Shown here: one piece after another, positions 5,898-12,396 of the stretch
How the letters are laid out: each line of letters begins with the position of its first letter
How positions within the stretch are numbered: the stretch's first letter is position 1
Notes under the pieces: model-generated
What the model was told of the DNA's origin: nothing
Database searches by the model: none
The model's input: only the letters and a program-made list of their open reading frames with translations
Assembly (NCBI RefSeq): GCF_947378715.1
Contig: NZ_CANCLE010000123.1
Location: 1-12,411, forward strand
Length of the DNA: 12,411 nt
Reading direction: 5' to 3'
DNA from: Phenylobacterium aquaticum
Lineage (GTDB): Bacteria; Pseudomonadota; Alphaproteobacteria; Caulobacterales; Caulobacteraceae
Translations under genes and position numbers: made by a program

Positions 5898-6962
5898 GTG
5901 CCATCGTCCGCGCCGATCTCCCCCGACGCCGCCCTAAGTCTCGCCCTGGCGGTGGTGGGATCCTCGACGGCGCCCTTGCTGCTGCTGGATGGCGACCTGA
6001 CCGTGCTCGCGGCCAGCGGCTCCTTTTGCCAGGCCTTCCACATTCCGCCGATCGAGGCCGTCGGCCAGCCGGTGCTGAACCTGGGCGACGGGGAATGGAA
6101 CGTGCCGCAACTGGGCTCTCTGCTGCGCGCCGCCGCCTCGGACCATGCCGAGGTCCCGGCCTATGAAATGGATTTGAAGGCCAAGGGTCAGAGGCCGCGC
6201 CGGCTGGTGCTGAGCGCCCGCAAGCTGAACTATGGGGTCGACCAGGCGGTGCGACTGATGCTCACCGTCATTGATGTCACCGACGCCCGGCTCGCCGAAA
6301 AGATCAAGGACGACCTGGTCCAGGAAAAAGCCATCCTGTTGCAGGAGCTGCAGCACCGGGTGGCCAACAGCCTACAGATCATCGCCAGCATCATCCTGCA
6401 GACCGCCCGCAAGGCTCAGCAGGACGAGACACGCGCCTATCTGGAAGACGCGCACAATCGGGTGATGTCGATCGCCACCTTGCAGCAGCAGCTGGCGGCC
6501 TCACGGGTGGGAGATGTGGAGCTGCGCGGCTACTTCACCCAGCTGTGCGACAGCATCGGCGCCTCGATGATCCGCGACCACAACCAGCTGACCCTGAGCG
6601 TCGAGGCCGACGCCAGCACCACCAGCGCCGACGCCTCGGTCAGCCTGGGGCTGATCGTCACCGAGCTGGTGATCAACGCCCTGAAACACGCCTTTCCCGG
6701 CGGACGGCAAGGCATGATCCTGGTCAGCTACTACTCCGCCGGACCCAACTGGAGCCTGTCGGTGCGCGACGATGGGGTCGGCATGCCTAAGGCCCCGGAT
6801 AGCGCCAAGCCCGGCTTGGGCACCAATATCATCCAGGCCCTGGCCAGCCAGCTGGAAGCCGAGATCAAGGTGTCGGACGCCGAGCCCGGGACCTTGGTCT
6901 CCATCCGCCACAAGGCGGTGCAATCCGTAACGGAACCTAAGGCCGAGGCGTCCCCGGTCTGA
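5898..6962 (+). CDS. Soluble HisKA_2 family sensor histidine kinase with N-terminal PAS-like domain
   Basis: This is a two-component sensor kinase that autophosphorylates on histidine using ATP and passes the phosphate to an unknown response regulator. The 354-residue protein has no membrane segment. Residues 13-128 look like a PAS fold (APLLLLDGDLTVLAASGSFC, ending LMLTVIDVTDARLAE). The dimerisation/phosphoacceptor helix (about 135-175) carries LQELQHRVANSLQ with His153, typical of the HisKA_2 (Pfam) class rather than classical HisKA. The ATPase domain has the N-box LGLIVTELVINALKHAFPGG (250-269), DDGVGM (291-296) and GLGTN (307-311). The GTG at 5898 is the only start after the upstream in-frame stop at 5820-5822 that keeps the PAS domain. 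No response regulator lies nearby, so its partner is elsewhere. It converges with dxs. Confidence 0.9.
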   Translation: MPSSAPISPDAALSLALAVVGSSTAPLLLLDGDLTVLAASGSFCQAFHIPPIEAVGQPVLNLGDGEWNVPQLGSLLRAAASDHAEVPAYEMDLKAKGQRPRRLVLSARKLNYGVDQAVRLMLTVIDVTDARLAEKIKDDLVQEKAILLQELQHRVANSLQIIASIILQTARKAQQDETRAYLEDAHNRVMSIATLQQQLAASRVGDVELRGYFTQLCDSIGASMIRDHNQLTLSVEADASTTSADASVSLGLIVTELVINALKHAFPGGRQGMILVSYYSAGPNWSLSVRDDGVGMPKAPDSAKPGLGTNIIQALASQLEAEIKVSDAEPGTLVSIRHKAVQSVTEPKAEASPV

Positions 6963-6994
6963 GCGGCGGCGCGTCGTCGAGGCGAAGAACAATC

Positions 6995-7016
6995 GGTCCG
7001 AGTGATCTCTCGGGCC
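6995..7016. terminator. Hairpin between convergent kinase and dxs genes
   Basis: GGTCCGAG pairs with CTCGGGCC (eight pairs, one of them G-U) around the loop TGATCT, inside the 53-bp gap between two convergent genes. The right arm touches the dxs stop codon. Placement fits a two-way transcription end or mRNA 3'-end stabiliser, but neither strand has a T-run after the stem, so factor-independent termination is uncertain. Confidence 0.42.
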
Positions 7017-8953
7017 TAGGCCCGGCGGCCTGCGGCCGAGGCGTTGTCCACGCCCAGCGCCGCCAGGGCCGTGCGGACGATGCCGTCGGCGTCGAGGCCG
7101 GCCTGGGCGTACATGGCTTCCGGCTTGTCCTGGTCCTGGAAGATGTCGGGCAGGGTGAGCGTGCGGACCTTGAGGCCGCGATCCAGACCGCCATGCTCGG
7201 CCAAGGCCTGGAGCACGAAGGCGCCGAAGCCGCCCATGGCGCCCTCCTCCACCGTGATCAGGGCCTCATGCTCGCGGGCCAGGCGCAGGATCAGGTCGAT
7301 GTCGAGCGGCTTGGCGAAGCGAGCGTCGGCGACGGTGGCCGACAGCCCCCGGGCGGCGAGCGCATCGGCGGCCTTGAGGCTTTCGCCCAGGCGCGTGCCG
7401 AAGGACAGGATGGCGACGGCCGTGCCCTCGCGGACGATGCGGCCCTTGCCGATCTCCAGCGGGTCGGCGAAGTCGGGAATGATCACGCCGGTGCCCTCGC
7501 CGCGCGGATAGCGGAAGGCCGAGGGGCGGTCGTCCAGCGCCGTGGCGGTGGCGATCATGTGGGCCAGTTCCGCCTCGTCGGCGGCGGCCATCAGCACCAT
7601 GCCGGGCAGGGCGCCCATGAAGCCGACATCGAAGGAGCCGGCGTGGGTCGCCCCGTCGGCGCCGACCAGGCCGGCGCGGTCCATGGCGAAGCGCACAGGC
7701 AGCTTCTGGATCGCCACGTCGTGGACAACCTGGTCATAACCGCGCTGCAGGAAGGTCGAATAGATGGCGCAGAACGGCTTCATCCCGTCGGCGGCCAGGC
7801 CGGCGGCGAAGGTCACGGCGTGCTGCTCGGCGATGCCGACGTCGAACATCCGCTCGGGGAAGCGCTTGGCGAACAGGTCGAGACCGGTGCCGCTATCCAT
7901 GGCGGCGGTGACGGCGACGATCCGCTCGTCACGTTCGGCCTGCTTGATCAGCTCCTGGGCGAAGACCTTGGTATAGGTGGGCGCGGCGGCCTGGGCCTTG
8001 GCCTGCTGGCCGGTGACCACGTCGAACTTGACCACGGCATGCAGCTTGTCCGCGGCGGCCTCGGCCGGGCCATAGCCCTTGCCCTTTTGGGTCACCACAT
8101 GCACAAGCACCGGCTTGTCTTTGATTTCCCTAGCGTTCTTGAGAATCGGAACCAAGGCGTCCAGATTGTGGCCGTCGATCGGGCCGATATAGTAGAAGCC
8201 CAGTTCCTCGAAGAAGGTGCCGCCGGTGACCATGCCCCGGGCATATTCCTCGGCCTTGCGGGCGGCTTCCCGCATCGGCTTGGGCAGCACCTTGACCATC
8301 GACTTGCCGAGGTGGCGCAGGGACTGATAGCCGCCGCCGGACACCAGCCGGGCCATGTAGGCGCTCATGCCGCCGACCGGCGGGGCGATCGACATGTCGT
8401 TGTCGTTGAGGATGACGGTCAGCTGGCCCGTGGTCTCGCAGGCGTTGTTCATCGCCTCATAGGCCATGCCGGCGCTCATCGAGCCGTCACCGATCACCGC
8501 GACAACGCGGTTGTCCTTGCCGTGGGCGTCGCGGGCCGCGCAGAAGCCGAGCGCCGCCGAGATCGAGGTGGCCGCGTGGGCCGCGCCGAAGGGATCGTAC
8601 GCGCTCTCCGAACGCTTGGTGAAGCCGGAGAGCCCGCCCGCCTGGCGTAGCGTCCGGATGCGATCGCGGCGGCCGGTGAGGATCTTGTGCGGATAGGCCT
8701 GGTGGCCGACGTCCCAGATCAGGATGTCGTCGGGGGTCTGATAGACATGGTGCAGGGCGACGGTCAGCTCGACCACGCCCAGGCCCGCGCCGAGGTGGCC
8801 ACCGGTCTGGGAGACCGCGTCGATGGTCTCGGCCCGCAGTTCATCGGCGAGTTGTCGCAACTCCGCCGAGGTGAAGCCGCGCATGTCCGCAGGTTTCGAG
8901 ACGGTGTCGAGCAGAGGGGTCACAGGCGGCATGTCGTCGGGCGCGTTGTTCAC
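7016..8953 (-). CDS. dxs: 1-deoxy-D-xylulose-5-phosphate synthase
   Basis: DXS condenses pyruvate and glyceraldehyde 3-phosphate to DXP using thiamine diphosphate. It is the entry step of the MEP isoprenoid pathway and also feeds thiamine and pyridoxal synthesis. The 645-residue length is normal. Visible motifs: GGHLGAGLG (51-59) with active-site His53, DVGHQAYPHKILTGR (81-95), the TPP/Mg motif GDGSM (155-159) with NDND downstream (183-186), DVGIAEQHAV with catalytic Glu376 (371-380), and DRAGLVGADGATHAG (425-439). Substrate-binding YPRGEG is at 482-487. The start used is GTG at 8953-8951, six bases after the ispA stop; an internal ATG at 8932 (codon 8) is an alternative, and there is no strong Shine-Dalgarno. 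It is the last gene of xseB-ispA-dxs and is probably translationally coupled to ispA. Confidence 0.98.
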   Translation of the reverse strand: MNNAPDDMPPVTPLLDTVSKPADMRGFTSAELRQLADELRAETIDAVSQTGGHLGAGLGVVELTVALHHVYQTPDDILIWDVGHQAYPHKILTGRRDRIRTLRQAGGLSGFTKRSESAYDPFGAAHAATSISAALGFCAARDAHGKDNRVVAVIGDGSMSAGMAYEAMNNACETTGQLTVILNDNDMSIAPPVGGMSAYMARLVSGGGYQSLRHLGKSMVKVLPKPMREAARKAEEYARGMVTGGTFFEELGFYYIGPIDGHNLDALVPILKNAREIKDKPVLVHVVTQKGKGYGPAEAAADKLHAVVKFDVVTGQQAKAQAAAPTYTKVFAQELIKQAERDERIVAVTAAMDSGTGLDLFAKRFPERMFDVGIAEQHAVTFAAGLAADGMKPFCAIYSTFLQRGYDQVVHDVAIQKLPVRFAMDRAGLVGADGATHAGSFDVGFMGALPGMVLMAAADEAELAHMIATATALDDRPSAFRYPRGEGTGVIIPDFADPLEIGKGRIVREGTAVAILSFGTRLGESLKAADALAARGLSATVADARFAKPLDIDLILRLAREHEALITVEEGAMGGFGAFVLQALAEHGGLDRGLKVRTLTLPDIFQDQDKPEAMYAQAGLDADGIVRTALAALGVDNASAAGRRA

Positions 8954-8959
8954 TTGAAA

Positions 8960-9841
8960 TCAGCTTCGGCGATCTAGCACGAAATCGACGCTCGACCTCA
9001 AAATTTCGGCGCGAGGACCGAAGGCGTCGAGATGGGCTTTCGTCTGTTCAATGAGCAAGTTCAACCGCTCACGGGCGCCGCCGGCCCCCAGCAGGGTGAC
9101 GTAGTTGGCCTTGCCCTTGGCGGCGTCCTTGCCGGCCTTCTTGCCGAGCACGGTCGGGTCGCCCTCGACGTCCAACAGGTCGTCGACGATCTGATAGGCG
9201 AGGCCCAGATCCTGGGCGAAGGCCATCAGGGCATGGCGCTCGGCCTCAACGGCGTGGGCCATGATCAGCGGCAGTTCGAAGGCGCAGGCGATCAGGGCGC
9301 CGGTCTTCAGCCGTTGCATGCGGGCCACGGCGCCCAGGTCGTCGCGCACGCCCAGCAGGTCGATCATCTGGCCGCCGCACATGCCGCGCGCGCCACTGGC
9401 CTGGGCCAGCTTCAGCACCATGTCGGAGCGGACATGGGCGTCCTTGTGGGTGTCGGGATGGGCGAGGATCTCGAAGGCGGCGGTCTGCAGGGCGTCGCCG
9501 GCCAGAATGGCGGTGGCCTCGTCATAGGCCTTGTGCACGGTGGGCCGGCCGCGGCGGGTGTCGTCGTCATCCATGGCCGGCAGGTCGTCATGCACCAGGC
9601 TGTAGGCATGGACGCATTCGAGCGCGCAGGCGGCGCGCAGCACCGGCCGGTCATCGAGGTCGAACATCCGCCCGGTCTCAAGCGCAAAGAACGGGCGCAG
9701 CCGCTTGCCGGGCCCGAGCGCCGCATAGCGCATGGCCTCTGTCAGCCGCGATTCGGGGCCGTCGGCGCGGGGCAGCAGCTCGTCCAGCGCCACCGTGACC
9801 AGATCGGCCGCCTCCGCCACCCGCTGGGCGAGGTCGGTCAT
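8960..9841 (-). CDS. ispA: Farnesyl diphosphate synthase (short-chain polyprenyl synthase)
   Basis: IspA joins isopentenyl diphosphate to dimethylallyl and geranyl diphosphate to make C15 farnesyl diphosphate in the cytoplasm, the precursor for undecaprenol, quinone tails and hopanoids. The 293-residue protein carries the first aspartate-rich motif with a two-residue insertion, DDLPAMD (85-91), typical of bacterial type II FPP synthases. The second motif is DDLLD (220-224); GPGKRLRPFF (43-52) and the KTGAL motif (179-183) are also present. Tyr80 and Ser81 precede the first motif, fitting C15 product length. Its ATG (9841-9839) shares one base with the xseB stop, giving a TGATG junction and likely coupled translation. 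Product chain length is inferred from motifs; geranylgeranyl synthase is less likely. Confidence 0.95.
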   Translation of the reverse strand: MTDLAQRVAEAADLVTVALDELLPRADGPESRLTEAMRYAALGPGKRLRPFFALETGRMFDLDDRPVLRAACALECVHAYSLVHDDLPAMDDDDTRRGRPTVHKAYDEATAILAGDALQTAAFEILAHPDTHKDAHVRSDMVLKLAQASGARGMCGGQMIDLLGVRDDLGAVARMQRLKTGALIACAFELPLIMAHAVEAERHALMAFAQDLGLAYQIVDDLLDVEGDPTVLGKKAGKDAAKGKANYVTLLGAGGARERLNLLIEQTKAHLDAFGPRAEILRSSVDFVLDRRS

Positions 9842-10086
9842 CAGTTGAACTCGGCCGGTTCGGCGGTCGCGACGCCGCCGGCCCCCATGACGATCTTCTC
9901 GACCCGCAGGCGGGCGGCCTCGAGCCGCTTCTCGCAGTGGGCTTTGAGGAGGGCGCCGCGCTCATAGAGGGCGATCGACTGCTCCAGGGGCGCCTGGCCC
10001 GACTCCAGCTGGCCGACGATGCGCTCCAGCTCGGCCAGGGCCTGCTCGAACGAGAGCCCTTCGATGTCGTCGGCGGCGTCGGCCAT
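9841..10086 (-). CDS. xseB: Exodeoxyribonuclease VII small subunit
   Basis: XseB is the small subunit of exonuclease VII, which degrades single-stranded DNA to oligonucleotides together with the large subunit XseA (not in this window). The 81-residue helical protein has the family core LSFEQALAELERIVGQLESG (11-30), then QAPLEQSIALYERGALLKAH (31-50) and CEKRLEAARLRVEKI (51-65), matching XseB over its full length. AGGGA (10097-10093 on the minus strand) lies six bases before the ATG. It heads the xseB-ispA-dxs unit, an order conserved in many proteobacteria. The 16-residue tail after the helical hairpin is low complexity. Confidence 0.95.
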   Translation of the reverse strand: MADAADDIEGLSFEQALAELERIVGQLESGQAPLEQSIALYERGALLKAHCEKRLEAARLRVEKIVMGAGGVATAEPAEFN

Positions 10087-10174
10087 TGGCTGTCCCTAAC
10101 TAAAGCCCGCCAAACTAGTCAGGCGCGCCCAGCCCCGCAACGGGCCATGGTCATCACGTCACCGGGATCGGGTC

Positions 10175-10211
10175 CGACTTGGTTGCTCCCCCAAAAAGGG
10201 GAGCGACTTGG
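10175..10211. repeat. Palindromic intergenic element flanked by 8-bp direct repeats
   Basis: GCTCCCC (10185-10191) pairs with GGGGAGC (10198-10204) around a CAAAAA loop. Adding GTT/GAC at the base gives a ten-pair stem with one G-U. Copies of CGACTTGG flank it at 10175-10182 and 10204-10211. It sits between the deacetylase stop and the xseB leader. The CCCCC/GGGGG-AGC plus CGACTT(G) composition is like dispersed palindromic repeats I recall from Caulobacter and Brevundimonas intergenic DNA. It may also mark the 3' end of the deacetylase transcript, though no T-run follows the stem. Confidence 0.5.
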
Positions 10212-10215
10212 GGGA

Positions 10216-11142
10216 TCAGGCCTCGACCAAGGCCCGGACGTGGGCCAGGGCCGATTGGCCGAGCGCCTCCAGGCCGTAGCCGCCCTCCAGGGAGGAAACG
10301 ATGCGGCCACCAGAGTGACGGCGCGCGACCTCGGCTATGGCCCGGGTCGCCCAGGCGAAATCGGCGGCCTCCAGGTTCTGGGACGCATCGCCGACCGGAT
10401 CATTGGCGTGGGCGTCGAAGCCGGCCGAGATCAGGATCAGGTCCGGTCGGAAGGCGTCCACATGGCTCATCAGGCTCTCGAAGGCGTGGCGCCAGACTTC
10501 GCGCGGGGCGTTGGGCGGGGCGACGGCGTTGATGATATTGTCCGGCGTGGTCTCCGACGGATGGCCGGTGCCCGGCCACATGGGCCACTGCTGGACCGAG
10601 GCGAAGAACAGCCCCTCGACCCCGCCGACCGACGCCTGGGTGCCATTGCCATGGTGGACGTCGAAGTCGACCACCGCGACCCGGGCCAGACCAGCCGCCT
10701 GGGCGGCGCGGGCGGCCAGCGCCACATTGGAGAAGATGCAGAAGCCCATGGGCAGGTGCGGCTCGGCGTGATGGCCAGGCGGGCGCACCGCGCAGAAGGC
10801 CCGCGTCCCCTGCCCCGCCGCCACGTCGCGCACCGCCTGGACCACCGAGCCGGCCGCGCGCCGGGCCGCCGTGAGGCTCCCCGGCGACATGAAGGTGTCA
10901 TCGTCCAGCATCAACAGGCCCTGGTCGGGCGCGGCGTCGAAGATCGCCTCGACATAGGCCGGCAGATGCACCCGGTGCAGGTCGTCGCGGGAGATCAGCG
11001 GGGCGTCGCGCGCCTCCAGCTTGAGGTCCGAGGCGTCGCTCAGCGCATCGAGCACGGCCTTCAGCCGCTCGGGGCGTTCCACATGTCGGGCGCCGGGACG
11101 GTGGTCGAGCATGTCCGCATGGGTGTAGAGCGCGACCGTCAT
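10216..11142 (-). CDS. Zinc-dependent deacetylase of the HDAC/AcuC/acetylpolyamine amidohydrolase superfamily
   Basis: This enzyme hydrolyses an acetyl-amide bond with a zinc-activated water. The 308-residue protein retains the full catalytic set: the RPPGHHA motif with His124/His125, the DFDVHHGNGT motif with zinc ligands Asp161 and His163, the SAGFDAH motif with Asp243, and EGGYG with catalytic Tyr289. MGFCIFSNVALAARA (132-146) is also conserved, so it should be active. Bacterial members deacetylate lysines, acetylpolyamines or other small amides; the sequence alone does not decide. The ATG at 11142 has a strong Shine-Dalgarno AGGGAGAG (11156-11149) six bases upstream. It lies 38 bp from a divergent GNAT acetyltransferase, hinting at opposing activities, and upstream of xseB but separated by 129 bp and a hairpin. 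Confidence 0.93.
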   Translation of the reverse strand: MTVALYTHADMLDHRPGARHVERPERLKAVLDALSDASDLKLEARDAPLISRDDLHRVHLPAYVEAIFDAAPDQGLLMLDDDTFMSPGSLTAARRAAGSVVQAVRDVAAGQGTRAFCAVRPPGHHAEPHLPMGFCIFSNVALAARAAQAAGLARVAVVDFDVHHGNGTQASVGGVEGLFFASVQQWPMWPGTGHPSETTPDNIINAVAPPNAPREVWRHAFESLMSHVDAFRPDLILISAGFDAHANDPVGDASQNLEAADFAWATRAIAEVARRHSGGRIVSSLEGGYGLEALGQSALAHVRALVEA

Positions 11143-11180
11143 CCGAATCTCTCCCTGAAACGCGAGACGCTGCGAACACT

Positions 11181-11705
11181 ATGTCAGAGCTGATCATCCG
11201 TCGCGCCGGCCCTGAAGACGCCGAAGCCCTCTGCGAGATCGGCGCGCGGACCTTCACCGAGACCTTCGCCCACCTCTATCCGCCCAAGGACCTGGCCACC
11301 TTCCTGGCCGCCTCCTACAGCCTTGAGAAGGCCCGCGCCGATCTCGCCAACCCGGACAAGGCCGCCTGGCTGGTCGAGACCGCCGACGGGACCATCGTCG
11401 GCCACGCCCTGGCCGGCCCCTGCAAGCTGCCCCATCCCGAGGTGACGCCCAGCTGCGGCGAGCTCGACCGGTTCTATCTGTTGAAGTCGCACCAGAACGG
11501 CGGGACCGGCGGGCGGCTGTGGCGGGTGATCATGGAGTGGCTGGAGGCGCCCGGTCCGCGCGACCTGTGGATCGGGGTCTGGTCGGAAAATCACGGGGCC
11601 CAGCGGTTCTATGCCCGTTTTGGGTTCGAGAAAGTCGGGGAATACGGATTCGAGGTCGGCGACACGGTCGATCGGGAATTCATCCTGCGACGCCCCCGCG
11701 CATAG
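11181..11705 (+). CDS. GNAT family N-acetyltransferase, PaiA-like
   Basis: GNAT enzymes transfer acetyl from acetyl-CoA to an amine. The 174-residue protein has the fold in order: beta-1 start ELIIRRAGPEDAEAL (3-17), a helix region with GARTFTETFAHLYPP (21-35), LDRFYLL leading to the acetyl-CoA pyrophosphate loop QNGGTGG (105-111, fitting Q-x-x-G-x-G), and WIGVWSENHGAQRFYARFGF (130-149) as motif B, ending GDTVDREFIL. The T-F-x-x-T-F element, GVW-x-x-N, and the GF-x-x-G-x-x-x-F-x-x-GD ending resemble Bacillus subtilis PaiA, a spermidine/spermine acetyltransferase, as I recall it. Substrate is therefore plausibly a polyamine but unproven. The ATG at 11181 follows a weak Shine-Dalgarno and is divergent from the deacetylase. 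Confidence 0.9.
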   Translation: MSELIIRRAGPEDAEALCEIGARTFTETFAHLYPPKDLATFLAASYSLEKARADLANPDKAAWLVETADGTIVGHALAGPCKLPHPEVTPSCGELDRFYLLKSHQNGGTGGRLWRVIMEWLEAPGPRDLWIGVWSENHGAQRFYARFGFEKVGEYGFEVGDTVDREFILRRPRA

Positions 11706-11742
11706 GTTTTCTAACAAACCCATCAGTCCGGCTGATAGTTTT
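11705..11742 (+). terminator. Tandem small hairpins after the acetyltransferase gene
   Basis: Directly at the stop codon, GGTTT (11705-11709) pairs with AAACC (11716-11720). Next, ATCAG (11722-11726) pairs with CTGAT (11732-11736) and is followed by AGTTTTG. The stems are only five pairs each, so this is a weak candidate for an intrinsic terminator. Confidence 0.35.
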
Positions 11743-11761
11743 GCAGGCGCCGGGGGCTTTT

Positions 11762-11804
11762 GTGTCGAATAACGGAGAAATATTGCCGGGATTTAATACG
11801 ACAC
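11762..11804. promoter_or_regulatory. Inverted repeat, candidate operator of the resolvase-like gene
   Basis: GTGTCGAAT (11762-11770) and ATACGACAC (11796-11804) form an inverted repeat matching at eight of nine positions. Read inward, the arms are TGTCGAATAA and TGTCGTATTAA, similar to the TGTC-n-n-ATAA half-sites of Tn3/gamma-delta res DNA as I recall them. The arms span 41 bp from TGTC to GACA, longer than known res sites of about 25-34 bp. The right arm ends three bases before a candidate -35. Confidence 0.45.
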
Positions 11805-11807
11805 GCT

Positions 11808-11836
11808 TTGACCTGGGCCCTCGCTTTTGCGATCTA
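11808..11836 (+). promoter_or_regulatory. Candidate sigma-70-type promoter of the resolvase-like gene
   Basis: TTGACC (11808-11813, five of six with TTGACA) is followed after 17 bases by GATCTA (11831-11836), a poor -10. A start near 11843 would leave a leader of about 33 bases before the ATG at 11876. The -35 and spacing are good; the -10 is weak. Confidence 0.35.
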
Positions 11837-11875
11837 GCGGGCAATCATCGCGGCAGCTGACAGGCGACGGGTGGG

Positions 11876-12376
11876 ATGTTGAAGATCGGTTATGTCCGGC
11901 TGCGCGACCAGCGCTCGACGGACGACACAGCGACGTTGAAACGGATCGGGTGTCACGTGGTCCGGGCTGAAGAGCCCGACGGCCTGAACGCTGACGAGTC
12001 CGAGGTGCTGAACTCCATCCTCGACTTCATCGGGGAGGGAGACCAGCTGGTGGTCACCCGGCTGGAGCAGCTGGGCGGCTCGACCCGCGCGGCCCTGGAG
12101 GCCATTGAACGCCTCGAGGAACGCGGCGCGAGCCTCTATGTCGCCGAGCAGGAAATCTCCAGCCAGGGCCTCGGCGGCCGCGCCCTGCGCGCCGCCCTCC
12201 ACGCCGTACTGGCCGTCGAGCCCGCTTGGGCCGCCCGCAAACGCCGCGGCCCCCCGGCCGCCGACGAGATCCGCGCCCTGCAAGCCGCCGGCGTCGGCCC
12301 CGTGGAGATCGCGCGCCGGCTGGGCGTCAGCCGGATGACGGTGTGGCGCAAGCTGAAGGGCGGGGTCGAGGCTTAA
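11876..12376 (+). CDS. Serine-recombinase-like protein lacking catalytic residues, with C-terminal HTH
   Basis: The 166-residue protein follows the small resolvase/invertase layout: an N-terminal resolvase fold (3-110) and a C-terminal HTH_7-like domain (128-161, EIRALQAAGVGPVEIARRLG then VSRMTVWRKLKG). Usual resolvases start xIGYARVST with nucleophile Ser10; here IGYVRLRD puts Arg at position 10. The LDRLGR motif with two active-site arginines is LEQLGG (63-68), so both arginines are lost (Gln65, Gly68). DNA cleavage is thus not expected. The segment between domains (about 111-127) is shorter than the usual long E-helix, affecting dimerisation. GDQLVVTRLEQLGGS and LEAIERLEERG (74-84) preserve the fold. 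The ATG at 11876 follows GGGTGGG. No transposon ends are nearby. Inference: a domesticated DNA-binding regulator. Confidence 0.85.
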   Translation: MLKIGYVRLRDQRSTDDTATLKRIGCHVVRAEEPDGLNADESEVLNSILDFIGEGDQLVVTRLEQLGGSTRAALEAIERLEERGASLYVAEQEISSQGLGGRALRAALHAVLAVEPAWAARKRRGPPAADEIRALQAAGVGPVEIARRLGVSRMTVWRKLKGGVEA

Positions 12377-12379
12377 GGG

Positions 12380-12396
12380 GGACCCGAACGGGGTTC
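12380..12396 (+). terminator. Weak hairpin after the resolvase-like gene
   Basis: GGACCC pairs with GGGTTC (one G-U) around the loop GAACG, three bases after the TAA. No T-run follows. The last 15 bases of the window are too few to assign. Confidence 0.22.

Noticed and set aside
5722..6166. Plus-strand open frames overlapping the kinase promoter and N-terminus
   Set aside because: They run out of frame into the kinase coding region, have no domain, and cover the FixK-like promoter.
7193..8650. A 485-codon open frame on the plus strand opposite dxs
   Set aside because: High GC leaves the antisense frame open. The predicted protein is a Gly/His/Gln/Val-rich shadow with no domain, while the opposite strand encodes an unmistakable DXS.
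9937..11193. A 418-codon plus-strand open frame across xseB and the deacetylase
   Set aside because: It is antisense to two genes with clear family motifs and spans their intergenic hairpin; its composition is low-information and Gly/Arg/Gln-rich.
11783..11790. TTGCCGGG, identical to half of an ftr-like FlbD site
   Set aside because: Only one half-site, no partner arm and no sigma-54 promoter follows; likely chance in GC-rich DNA.
11876..12376. An active integrase or transposon resolvase marking a mobile element
   Set aside because: The catalytic residues are missing and there is no transposase, terminal repeat or composition shift around it.
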